Below, in pieces: positions 24,582 to 32,547 of a DNA stretch of 41,680 bases. The position numbers and the translations under genes were made by a program. The DNA is from an uncultured Porphyromonadaceae bacterium (GTDB lineage: Bacteria; Bacteroidota; Bacteroidia; Bacteroidales; Muribaculaceae): the NCBI GenBank assembly GCA_900544305.1, contig UQUV01000027.1, positions 1-41,680 on the forward strand, written 5' to 3'. Position 1 is the first letter of the stretch; each line of letters starts with the position of its first letter. The notes under the pieces are model-generated. The model had not been told where the DNA came from. It searched no databases and saw nothing but the letters and a program-made list of their open reading frames with translations.

Positions 24582-25786
24582 GGCTGTTCGGCAGTGGTTT
24601 GTTCCTTATCTCCCATAAAGCGGTCGATGACAAGCGCGATGGCGCCGTCGCCCGTTACGTTGCAGGCTGTTCCGAAACTGTCCATGGCAATATAGAGCGC
24701 TATCATCAGTGCCTGCGAAGCGCTGTCGAAGCCCAACATGGAATTCAGAATGCCCAGCGATGCCATGATGGCTCCTCCAGGTACGCCCGGAGCCGCCACC
24801 ATCGTGATACCCAGCATGAATATAAAGCCGGCAAACAGGGAGAAGTCGTAAGGCATGCCCTGCATGATCATCAGCGCCAGCGCGCAGGCAACGATTTTCA
24901 GTGTGCTGCCCGACAGATGGATGGTGGCGCAGAGAGGAATGACGAATCCGGCAATATGGTCGGAAACACCGTTGCGGCGGGTCTGTTCCAGCGTGACCGG
25001 AATCGTGGCTGCCGACGATTGTGTGCCGAGCGCCGTAAAGTAGGCGGGGAGCATGCGCCACAAGAGTTTCAGCGGATTGCGGCCGACCAATATTCCTGCC
25101 ACGCTGTATTGCAGCAGAAGCAGCAGAATATGAAGGCCGAAAATCACACCGATAATTTTTATGAACACAACCAGCACCGTGAACACCTGTCCCGAATAGG
25201 TCATGTTGAGGAAGATGCCGAAGATATAGATGGGCAACAGTGGCAGAACGACCGCCCCGATGGTGCGCATCACGATTTCCTTGAAGTCGTTCATCACGTC
25301 CTTCAGTGCCGTAGTGTAGAGGCGCGACAGTCCGATGCCGACGGTAAACGCCAGGAACAGGGCCGTCATCACGTTCATCAGCGGTGGGATGGCGATGGTG
25401 AAAAACGGTTCGACATTGTTGCTTTGGCTCACTTCCTCAAGCGGTACGCCTGTCGTAATCATGCCGGGAAACAGTGCTGCTCCGGTGAAATATGACAGAA
25501 ATCCCGAAAACAGGGTTGCGCAATAGGCGACAAGCGTGGTGACGAGCAGCATTTTTCCTGCCGAACGGCCGATGTCGGCAATGGCAGGAACAACCAGTCC
25601 CACTATGATAAGCGGAATGATGAATCCGAGAAATTCGTTGAAAAGAGCGTTGAATGTGGCAAAGATTCTTACAGCCCAGTCGGGCATATATCTTCCAAAC
25701 ACGATGCCCAGCAGGATGGCAATCAGAATGCGCGGCAGCAGTCCGATGCGATGTTTTTTCAAAGATATAAGATTCCAGAAATTCAT
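24578..25786 (-). CDS. Dicarboxylate/amino acid:cation symporter (DAACS/SDF family)
   Basis: Inner-membrane sodium- or proton-coupled carrier of 402 aa with about eight membrane spans. Seen: GTQSSAATIPVTL in the serine-rich re-entrant hairpin 1, IPLCATIHLSGSTL as the TM7 region, and MDSFGTACNVTGDGAIA in TM8, where the common Asp-Arg/Thr contacts are D..GT.CNV.GD. The typical Arg for acidic amino-acid side chains is not seen, so substrates may be neutral amino acids (Ser/Thr) or dicarboxylates. The gene has a clear promoter and is translationally coupled to vsr. Confidence 0.9.
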   Translation of the reverse strand: MNFWNLISLKKHRIGLLPRILIAILLGIVFGRYMPDWAVRIFATFNALFNEFLGFIIPLIIVGLVVPAIADIGRSAGKMLLVTTLVAYCATLFSGFLSYFTGAALFPGMITTGVPLEEVSQSNNVEPFFTIAIPPLMNVMTALFLAFTVGIGLSRLYTTALKDVMNDFKEIVMRTIGAVVLPLLPIYIFGIFLNMTYSGQVFTVLVVFIKIIGVIFGLHILLLLLQYSVAGILVGRNPLKLLWRMLPAYFTALGTQSSAATIPVTLEQTRRNGVSDHIAGFVIPLCATIHLSGSTLKIVACALALMIMQGMPYDFSLFAGFIFMLGITMVAAPGVPGGAIMASLGILNSMLGFDSASQALMIALYIAMDSFGTACNVTGDGAIALVIDRFMGDKEQTTAEQP

Positions 25787-25814
25787 AAATATGGGAATTT
25801 TTTATGTATGGATG

Positions 25815-25822
25815 CAAAGTTA
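25815..25822 (-). promoter_or_regulatory. -7 promoter box for the symporter-vsr operon
   Basis: TAACTTTG on the minus strand, about 29 bp before the symporter ATG, with TTG about 19 bp upstream (CTTG context). A second minus-strand TAATTTTG lies further upstream at 25983-25990. Confidence 0.6.
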
Positions 25823-25982
25823 CGTTTTCCCTTTTGTTTTGCAAGCGTTAACAGCTGTGAAAACTTGTCGCCCCAATTGTTTTTTTGCACATTTCTTGCC
25901 AAAATGTGTTGCACACATAAGACGCAAGTGTGTAATATATAGTAACTTATGTAATTTTTTTGCTCGAGTTGGCTATAATCTG

Positions 25983-26003
25983 CAAAATTATTTTCTAATT
26001 TTG
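25983..26003 (+). promoter_or_regulatory. Promoter of the XRE-cupin gene with an 8-5-8 dyad
   Basis: CAAAATTA (25983-25990) and TAATTTTG (25996-26003) form a perfect inverted repeat around TTTTC. The right arm is the plus-strand -7 box (TAnnTTTG) for the XRE-cupin gene at 26053 (leader about 45 nt). The left arm is a -7 box on the minus strand toward the symporter. A regulator bound to the dyad would cover both. A -33 TTTG is not evident. Confidence 0.55.
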
Positions 26004-26052
26004 CGAGAGTCCTTAAGGAAAGGACGTGTAAAACCATTAAAAAAGAAACGCT

Positions 26053-26604
26053 ATGAGTCATATTGAAGAAGTGGCAAACCGTCTTAAAGGTTTGCGCGAC
26101 GCGTTGGGGCTGACGATTGCCGAAATGGCGTCAGCTTGCAGTGTGGACGAAGAACTATATGAAAAATTTGAATCAGCGGAAGCCGACATTCCTGTCAGCA
26201 CGCTTCATCGCATAGCCCGTGTATTCGGAGTTGAAATTACGGCTCTGATGTTCGGCGAGGAACCGAAGATGAACAGCTATTTTGTCACACGTAAGGGTTG
26301 CGGTGTCAGCGTAGAGCGTCGCAACTGGTACAAGTATCAGTCGTTGGCGGCAGGATTTGCCAACCGTGCAATGGAGCCGTTCCTGGTTACTGTCGATCCG
26401 GATTCGGCCAACCGCCCCGTAAACCTCAGTTCGCACGACGGCCAGGAATTCAACTACATCGAGTCGGGCTGCATGGAACTGCATATCGGCGGCAACGTGA
26501 TAGAGCTGCACGAAGGCGATACAATTATGTTCGACGCGCGTCGCCCTCACGGCATGCGTGCGCTGGGTGGTACTCCGCTCAAGTTCATTGCCATCATTAT
26601 CTGA
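26053..26604 (+). CDS. XRE-family transcriptional regulator with C-terminal cupin domain
   Basis: DNA-binding regulator of 183 aa. Seen: an N-terminal helix-turn-helix (about 8-65; LRDALGLTIAEMASACSVDEELYEKFESAE) and a C-terminal cupin_2 domain (about 115-183) with DGQEFNYIESGCMELHIGGN and HEGDTIMFDARRPHGMRALG, the conserved beta-barrel motifs that bind a small ligand or metal. The architecture matches XRE-cupin regulators of substrate-specific genes, and the next gene is an acyl-CoA ligase 117 bp downstream, so a ligand related to that substrate is likely. A dyad in its own promoter suggests autoregulation. Confidence 0.92.
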   Translation: MSHIEEVANRLKGLRDALGLTIAEMASACSVDEELYEKFESAEADIPVSTLHRIARVFGVEITALMFGEEPKMNSYFVTRKGCGVSVERRNWYKYQSLAAGFANRAMEPFLVTVDPDSANRPVNLSSHDGQEFNYIESGCMELHIGGNVIELHEGDTIMFDARRPHGMRALGGTPLKFIAIII

Positions 26605-26611
26605 TGAATGC

Positions 26612-26670
26612 CACGGCAAATTGGGCCGTGTTGAAATAAAAACCAGCGAGGTCCCGTTTCGGAAGCGGGA
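26612..26670 (+). other. Two intercistronic hairpins between XRE-cupin and ligase genes
   Basis: CACGGC/GCCGTG (26612-26617, 26625-26630) and TCCCGTT/AGCGGGA (26652-26658, 26664-26670; one G-U pair) both fold into compact stems. No U-tract follows either, so they are not standard terminators. They may adjust the ratio of regulator to ligase or block decay. Confidence 0.45.
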
Positions 26671-26721
26671 TTGGGAAACTCTTGAAAATTTAAAGGAATA
26701 ACAACAACAAAAGAGATAAAG

Positions 26722-28383
26722 ATGTTAGAAAAATTTCTGCAAAAGGCGAATTTTGATTCTTACGAGGATTTTATGGCCAACTTTAAGGTCAACGTTCCCG
26801 AAAATTTCAATTTCGGTTACGACGTGGTAGACGAGTGGGCGCGTACGAATCCCGACAAAAAAGCCCTTTTATGGACAAACGAAGAAGGCGAGAAAATTCA
26901 GTTTACGTTTGCCGACATCAAGCGCGAGAGCGACAAGGCGGCTTCCTATTTCCAATCGTTGGGAATAGGGCGTGGCGATATGGTGATGCTCATTCTGAAG
27001 CGTCGTTACCAATTTTGGTTTGCCATTATCGCACTCCATAAAATTGGAGCTGTGACAATACCTGCGACTCACTTGCTAACGGAAAAAGATATTGTGTACC
27101 GCTGCAATGCCGCCGACATAAAGGCAATTGTGGCTGTAGGCGACAATATTGTGGTTGATCACATCAAGGCGGCTCTTCCGAAATGTCCGACATTGAAATA
27201 CTGTATTTCTACAGGTCCGGAAATTCCGGAAGGATGGCTCGATTTCAACAAGGGTTGTGAAGAAGCGGCTCCGTTTGTGCGTCCGGAACTGGCAAATACG
27301 AACGACGACATTTCGCTCATGTACTTCACATCGGGAACAACAGGACAGCCGAAAATGGTGGCCCACGATTTCACTTATCCGTTGGGACACATCATCACCG
27401 GTTCGTTCTGGCATAATCTGCATGAGGACAGCCTCCACCTGACACTTGCCGACACTGGTTGGGGAAAAGCCGTGTGGGGCAAACTTTACGGACAATGGAT
27501 AGCCGGAGCAAACGTATTTGTCTACGATTTTGAGAAATTCAAGCCCGTGGATGTACTTCACATGATTCACAACTACGGTATCACGTCGTTCTGTGCGCCT
27601 CCTACCGTGTTCCGTTTCCTTATCCGTGAGGATTTGACAAAATTCGACATCTCTACATTAAAATATTGTACGATTGCCGGCGAAGCGCTCAACCCGAGTG
27701 TGTACGACGAATGGCTGAAACTTACAGGCATCAAGCTGATGGAAGGTTTCGGACAAACGGAAACTACGCTGACTATCGCCACTTATCCTTGGCTGAATCC
27801 GAAACCGGGCTCAATGGGAAAGAAAGGTCCGGAATACGACATCGACTTGTTGACAAGCGACGGCCGCTGGGCGGAAGACGGCGAACAGGGCGAAATCGTG
27901 GTGCGTGTGCCCGAAGGACACCGTCCGCTGGGACTTTTCAAGGAATACTACCGTGACCCGGAACTGACAGCAAAGGCCTACAACAATGGCATCTATCATA
28001 CGGGCGACGTGGCATGGCGCGACGAGGATGGCTATTTCTGGTTTATCGGCCGTAAGGACGACGTTATCAAGTCGTCGGGCTACCGTATCGGTCCGTTCGA
28101 AGTGGAAAGTGCGCTGATGACTCACCCGGCCGTAGTGGAATGTGCCATTACCGGTGTTCCCGACGAAATCCGCGGTCAGGTGGTGAAGGCCACCATCGTT
28201 TTGGCTCCGGCCTATAAGGACAAGGCAGGCGAGGAACTGATCAAGGAAATTCAGGATCACGTGAAACGTACGACCGCTCCTTATAAATATCCGCGTGTCG
28301 TTGAATTTGTCGACGAACTCCCGAAAACCATCAGCGGCAAAATCCGCCGTGTAGAAATCCGCGAAAAGGAAGCAAAGAAATAA
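26722..28383 (+). CDS. AMP-forming acyl-CoA synthetase (acetyl-CoA/medium-chain type)
   Basis: ATP-dependent ligase of 553 aa that forms an acyl-AMP then acyl-CoA. Seen: the P-loop-like LMYFTSGTTGQPKMVAH at about residues 200-216, the FGQTETT motif around 340, the YHTGDVAWRDEDGYFWFIGRKDD region and the C-terminal catalytic Lys in PKTISGKIRR. All four adenylation-family motifs are intact. Sequence features, such as TADTGWGKAVWGKLYGQW, are like medium-chain acyl-CoA synthetases; the natural acid could be a short-chain, branched or aromatic carboxylate. It follows the XRE-cupin gene, a pairing common in Bacteroides, and ends before a strong terminator. Confidence 0.92.
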   Translation: MLEKFLQKANFDSYEDFMANFKVNVPENFNFGYDVVDEWARTNPDKKALLWTNEEGEKIQFTFADIKRESDKAASYFQSLGIGRGDMVMLILKRRYQFWFAIIALHKIGAVTIPATHLLTEKDIVYRCNAADIKAIVAVGDNIVVDHIKAALPKCPTLKYCISTGPEIPEGWLDFNKGCEEAAPFVRPELANTNDDISLMYFTSGTTGQPKMVAHDFTYPLGHIITGSFWHNLHEDSLHLTLADTGWGKAVWGKLYGQWIAGANVFVYDFEKFKPVDVLHMIHNYGITSFCAPPTVFRFLIREDLTKFDISTLKYCTIAGEALNPSVYDEWLKLTGIKLMEGFGQTETTLTIATYPWLNPKPGSMGKKGPEYDIDLLTSDGRWAEDGEQGEIVVRVPEGHRPLGLFKEYYRDPELTAKAYNNGIYHTGDVAWRDEDGYFWFIGRKDDVIKSSGYRIGPFEVESALMTHPAVVECAITGVPDEIRGQVVKATIVLAPAYKDKAGEELIKEIQDHVKRTTAPYKYPRVVEFVDELPKTISGKIRRVEIREKEAKK

Positions 28384-28409
28384 TAGTTTCCTTTGATTTA
28401 TAGCTATAC

Positions 28410-28447
28410 AAAAGTCCGTGTCACTGCAAAAGTTGGCGCGGACTTTT
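28410..28447 (+). terminator. Terminator of the acyl-CoA synthetase gene
   Basis: AAAAGTCCG (28410-28418) pairs with CGGACTTTT (28439-28447); weaker pairs extend the stem inward. The T-run continues to TTTTTAT. It lies 27 bp after the stop. Confidence 0.88.
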
Positions 28448-28466
28448 TATGTAGGGGATTGAGGAT

Positions 28467-28497
28467 TTTGAAGTGTGTGTTATTTGTATTATATTTG
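28467..28497 (+). promoter_or_regulatory. Promoter of the GH20 gene
   Basis: TTTG (28467-28470) then, after 19 bp, TATATTTG (28490-28497), a full Bacteroidota promoter. The leader to the ATG at 28534 is about 30 nt. Confidence 0.8.
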
Positions 28498-28533
28498 TAA
28501 ACTCTCAAAACTATCTTAAAATTCTGAAATACA

Positions 28534-30885
28534 ATGAAAAGTGACCAATTATTTAATGCGCTTGCCGGTGCTGTCGTAGCTATTGGCATGACTGCGTGCG
28601 GTGCAAGCGGCGAGAAAAAATCCTACAACGAAGGCGTGAACGTGATTCCGGCCCCTGCCAGTCTGACTGTCGGCAATGGGGAATTCTCTCTGAAAGGAAG
28701 CACGAAAATCGGGGCGGCTGCTCCGGAAGCAAAGAAAGTGGCTGAATATTTTGTGGAAAAAATGGAATGCTCGACCGGCTATGACCTCGATGTGGAGGAT
28801 AGCGGTGACATCCGTCTGACACTTGACCCGCAAATGGAAATGAACAGCGAAGGCTATCGTCTGGAAGTGGGGGAGAATGGTGTGGATGTTACGGCAAAAA
28901 CTCCGCAAGGACTGTTTTACGGTATGCAAAGTTTCATGCAGCTCTTGCCGGCTGAAATTGAAAGCAGCGAAGAGGTGGACGGTATCGAATGGTCGGCTCC
29001 TTATGTGAGCATTACCGACGAGCCTCGTTTTGCGTATCGCGGTATTCACTTCGACCCTTGCCGCCATTTTATGACAGTCGACGAGGTGAAAAAGCAGCTT
29101 GACGTGATGGCGATGTATAAAATCAACCGTATGCACTGGCACTTGACGGAAGACCAGGGTTGGAGAATAGAAATCAAGAAATACCCGAAATTGACGGAAA
29201 TCGGTTCGAAGCGTATTGAAGGCGAAGGCCATGAATATGGCGGCTACTATACGCAGGAAGAGGTGAAGGAAATTGTGGAATATGCAGCCGAACGATTTAT
29301 TACAGTGGTACCGGAAATCGAAATGCCGGGTCACGAAATGGCTGCGATTGCTGCTTATCCGGAATTGTCGTGCAAGGGCGAACAGGGGGTTGTCCGCAAT
29401 ATCTGGGGTGTTGAGGACATCGTTCTGTGTGCAGGAAAGGAAAGTACCTTTGAGTTTTTTGAAAATGTGCTGAAGGAAGTGATGGAACTTTTCCCGAGCG
29501 AATATATCCATATCGGCGGTGACGAATGTCCGAAAACAAGTTGGGCCGACTGTCCGCTCTGTCAGAAACGCATCCGTGAAGAAAAACTGTTTGCCAACAA
29601 GAACCATTCGGCTGAAGAAAAGCTGCAAAGCTATTTCATTCAGCGCATCGAAAAATTCCTGGCTCAATATGGCCGGAAGATTATCGGTTGGGATGAGATT
29701 CTGGAAGGCGGACTTGCTCCGACTGCTACCGTAATGTCGTGGCGAGGAGAAAAAGGCGGTATTGCATCGGCAATGATGAACCATAACGTGATTATGACTC
29801 CGGGCAAAAACGGTCTTTATCTCGATTTCTATCAGGGCGACAAGAAAATAGAGCCTGTTTCGATTGGCGGCTATACTTCATTGAAAAAGATTTATGACTA
29901 CAATCCGACTCCCGACACGCTGGTAGCTATCGGTAAGGACCATTTTGTGATGGGTGTGCAGGCCAATGTGTGGAGCGAATATCTTTATACAAATGAAGTC
30001 CGCGAATATCAGACTTATCCGCGTGCGCTTGCCTTGGCCGAAGTGGCTTGGACTAAAACGGACCGCAAGGACTATGCCGATTTCGAACGCCGTATCAACA
30101 ATGCCTATGTCCGTCTTGACGGCCACGGCATCAACTATCACATTCCTCTGCCCGAACAGCCGAACGGCTCTTGCAATACGGTAGCGTTTATGGATACGGT
30201 TTCTGTAGCGTTCAAAACTTCCCGTCCGGTGAAGATGGTCTATACGCTCGACGGTTCGGAACCGACGGCTACTTCTGCGGAATATACGGAACCGCTGGCA
30301 TTTAGCGAAAACGGAACAATAAAAATTGCTTCTGTTTTGCCTTCCGGCAAAATGAGCCGAGTCCGCACTATCGGAGTGGTAAAACAGGAGGCTGCGCCCG
30401 CTGTGAAAGTCGATGGGGCAAAGCCGGGACTGAACATGAATGTCACTTATGGCATGTATCTGAATGTTGATGAGCTGAAGGCTTCAGGAAAGAAACCGGA
30501 AAAGACACAAGTCATAAAGGAAACGAAGGAAATGGTAAAGGTGGAACCGAGTAGCCCGTCAATGCGTGGTGTGAAGCAGTTTGCATCGGTTGCGGAAGGA
30601 TATATCGAAATCCCTGAAACGGGAGTTTATTATATTTCTTCAGAACTGGAAGAAGTTTGGCTCGACGGCAAACTATTGGTGAACAATCGTGGCGAAGTGA
30701 AGCGTCATTCACGTGCCGACACTTCTGTTGCGCTGGAAAAAGGTTTGCATCCTGTGAAGCTGGTATTCCTGGGGCATATTATCGGCGGCTGGCCTTCCAA
30801 TTGGGGCGACGGCAGCCTGCGTCTGCGCAATGCCGGAGAGGAATCGTTCAAGAACGTAACCGGCGACATGCTTTTCTATAAATAA
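28534..30885 (+). CDS. GH20 beta-N-acetylhexosaminidase lipoprotein
   Basis: Exported glycosidase of 783 aa that releases terminal GlcNAc or GalNAc by substrate-assisted catalysis. Seen: a lipobox-like IGMTAC (Cys near residue 22), an N-terminal GH20b domain (about 30-155), then the TIM barrel with FDPCRHFM, MHWHLTEDQGWRIEIKKYP and the catalytic Asp-Glu pair in HIGGDEC (D330-E331), plus GWDEILEGG and VQANVWSEYL. After the barrel come a chitobiase C-terminal/Fn3-associated segment (about 555-615) and a C-terminal PA14-like domain. All core residues are present, so it should be active. It is followed by a sulfatase gene, consistent with removing 6-sulfated GlcNAc or mucin O-glycan ends. Confidence 0.93.
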   Translation: MKSDQLFNALAGAVVAIGMTACGASGEKKSYNEGVNVIPAPASLTVGNGEFSLKGSTKIGAAAPEAKKVAEYFVEKMECSTGYDLDVEDSGDIRLTLDPQMEMNSEGYRLEVGENGVDVTAKTPQGLFYGMQSFMQLLPAEIESSEEVDGIEWSAPYVSITDEPRFAYRGIHFDPCRHFMTVDEVKKQLDVMAMYKINRMHWHLTEDQGWRIEIKKYPKLTEIGSKRIEGEGHEYGGYYTQEEVKEIVEYAAERFITVVPEIEMPGHEMAAIAAYPELSCKGEQGVVRNIWGVEDIVLCAGKESTFEFFENVLKEVMELFPSEYIHIGGDECPKTSWADCPLCQKRIREEKLFANKNHSAEEKLQSYFIQRIEKFLAQYGRKIIGWDEILEGGLAPTATVMSWRGEKGGIASAMMNHNVIMTPGKNGLYLDFYQGDKKIEPVSIGGYTSLKKIYDYNPTPDTLVAIGKDHFVMGVQANVWSEYLYTNEVREYQTYPRALALAEVAWTKTDRKDYADFERRINNAYVRLDGHGINYHIPLPEQPNGSCNTVAFMDTVSVAFKTSRPVKMVYTLDGSEPTATSAEYTEPLAFSENGTIKIASVLPSGKMSRVRTIGVVKQEAAPAVKVDGAKPGLNMNVTYGMYLNVDELKASGKKPEKTQVIKETKEMVKVEPSSPSMRGVKQFASVAEGYIEIPETGVYYISSELEEVWLDGKLLVNNRGEVKRHSRADTSVALEKGLHPVKLVFLGHIIGGWPSNWGDGSLRLRNAGEESFKNVTGDMLFYK

Positions 30886-30895
30886 AGGTAAAGAG

Positions 30896-30923
30896 AGAGG
30901 GAAGGCATTTGTGCTTTCCCTCT
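30896..30923 (+). other. Stem-loop between GH20 and sulfatase genes
   Basis: AGAGGGAAGGC (30896-30906) pairs with GCTTTCCCTCT (30913-30923) with one G-U pair and a 6-nt loop. Only a short mixed sequence follows instead of a U-run, so read-through into the sulfatase is likely. The element may tune the ratio of the two enzymes. Confidence 0.5.
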
Positions 30924-30952
30924 GTTGTCTAAAAACAAAAACTGACAAAAGA

Positions 30953-32473
30953 ATGAAAAATAATATGATGCCCTTGTCGCTGACTGCTTTTCTGCTTGCG
31001 GGAACAGCGGCAGGAATGGCGGCGAAAAAGCCCAATATAATATATATAATGTGCGACGATATGGGTTACGGCGACCTCGGTTGCTATGGACAACCCTATA
31101 TTCAGACACCGAACATCGACCGGATGGCACAGGAGGGAATGCGTTTCACCCAGGCTTATGCCGGCAGTCCGGTAAGTGCTCCGTCGCGTGCCGCTTTTAT
31201 GACTGGTCAGCACAGCGGACATGGTGAAGTGCGCGGCAATAAAGAATATTGGAAAAATGTGCCGACAGTGATGTATGGCGAAAATAAGGATTATTCCGTT
31301 GTCGGTCAGCATCCATACGACCCCGACCATGTGATTTTGCCGGAGATTATGAAGGATAACGGCTATACTACCGGCATGTTCGGCAAGTGGGCCGGCGGCT
31401 ACGAAGGGTCGGTTTCGACGCCCGACAAACGTGGCATTGACGAGTTCTATGGATATATCTGCCAGTTTCAGGCACACCTGTATTATCCGAATTTCCTGAA
31501 CCGCTACAGCAAGGCGGCAGGCGATACGGCTGTCGTGCGTGTGACAATGGAGGAAAACGTTCAGTATCCCATGTATGGCGACGGTTATGAAAAGCGTCCG
31601 CAATATTCTGCCGACATGATTCACCGCGAAGCCCTGAAATGGCTCGACAGTCAGAATGGCGACCGCCCGTTTTTCGGCATCTTTACCTATACTTTGCCGC
31701 ATGCCGAGCTTTGCCAACCGCAGGATTCCATTGTAGAAGCCTATAAAAAGAAATTTTTTGAGGACAAAACTTGGGGTGGTTCGAAGTGGTCGCGCTATAA
31801 TCCTGTCGTATATACCCATGCTCAGTTTGCGGCTATGATTACGCGGTTGGATGCTTATGTGGGCGAGATTATGGCTATGCTCAAGAAAAAAGGACTTGAT
31901 GAAAACACGCTTGTCATTTTTACGAGCGATAACGGCCCTCACGAAGAAGGTGGTGCCGACCCTGAATTTTTCGGTCGCGACGGGAAGCTGCGCGGGTTGA
32001 AGCGTCAGTGTCACGAAGGCGGTATCCGTGTTCCTTTCATTGTGCGATGGAACGGAACGGTTGAGGCCGGTGCGGTTTCCGACCATATTTGTGCTTTCTA
32101 CGATATCATGCCAACATTCTGCGAACTGATTGGAATAAAAAATTATGAGAAGAAGTATTCCAACAAGAAAAAGCAGACCGACTATTTTGATGGAATTTCA
32201 TTCGCTCCAACGTTGCTCGGGAAAGGAAAACAGGCGGAACATGATTTCCTATATTGGGAATTTAATGAAACCGACCAGATTGCCGTACGTCAGGGCGACT
32301 GGAAATTGATTGTGAAAAAAGGCGTTCCTCACCTGTATAATTTGGCAACCGATCTTCACGAAGATGTTGATTTGGCATCAAAATATCCGGAACAGGTAGA
32401 AAAAATGAAGGAAATCATTTTCCGTGAGCATACCCATAGTCCTTATTTCTCGGTGACGCTTCCCGGCCGTTGA
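30953..32473 (+). CDS. Serine-type sulfatase (S1 family)
   Basis: Exported sulfate-ester hydrolase of 506 aa. Seen: signal peptide (about 1-24), metal-binding IMCDDMGYGDLGCYG, and the active-site signature SAPSR at residues 75-79, where Ser75, not Cys, is converted to formylglycine (S-type, which needs an anSME-type radical-SAM maturase). Further family segments are GKWAGG, LPHAEL, FTSDNGPHEEGG and a C-terminal GDWKLI. An open frame reaches 30911, but the leader supports ATG at 30953. The neighbour GH20 suggests a sulfated hexosamine substrate; subfamily and exact linkage cannot be read here. Confidence 0.92.
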   Translation: MKNNMMPLSLTAFLLAGTAAGMAAKKPNIIYIMCDDMGYGDLGCYGQPYIQTPNIDRMAQEGMRFTQAYAGSPVSAPSRAAFMTGQHSGHGEVRGNKEYWKNVPTVMYGENKDYSVVGQHPYDPDHVILPEIMKDNGYTTGMFGKWAGGYEGSVSTPDKRGIDEFYGYICQFQAHLYYPNFLNRYSKAAGDTAVVRVTMEENVQYPMYGDGYEKRPQYSADMIHREALKWLDSQNGDRPFFGIFTYTLPHAELCQPQDSIVEAYKKKFFEDKTWGGSKWSRYNPVVYTHAQFAAMITRLDAYVGEIMAMLKKKGLDENTLVIFTSDNGPHEEGGADPEFFGRDGKLRGLKRQCHEGGIRVPFIVRWNGTVEAGAVSDHICAFYDIMPTFCELIGIKNYEKKYSNKKKQTDYFDGISFAPTLLGKGKQAEHDFLYWEFNETDQIAVRQGDWKLIVKKGVPHLYNLATDLHEDVDLASKYPEQVEKMKEIIFREHTHSPYFSVTLPGR

Positions 32474-32494
32474 TTATAAAAAAGAAAAAAGCAC

Positions 32495-32502
32495 TATATT
32501 TG
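32495..32502 (+). promoter_or_regulatory. -7 promoter box for the NtrC-type regulator
   Basis: TATATTTG matches TAnnTTTG, with a TTG at 32470-32472 (22 bp spacing) at the sulfatase stop. The leader to the ATG at 32548 would be about 40 nt. It excludes the longer open frame from 32470. Confidence 0.6.
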
Positions 32503-32547
32503 CATCTGGTTATTGATTTATTTTTATCCGACTGCCGGTTTATTGAT

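Noticed and set aside
28549..29784. Long minus-strand open frame (411 codons) opposite GH20
   Set aside because: Antisense shadow of the GH20 catalytic domain; no motif or promoter.
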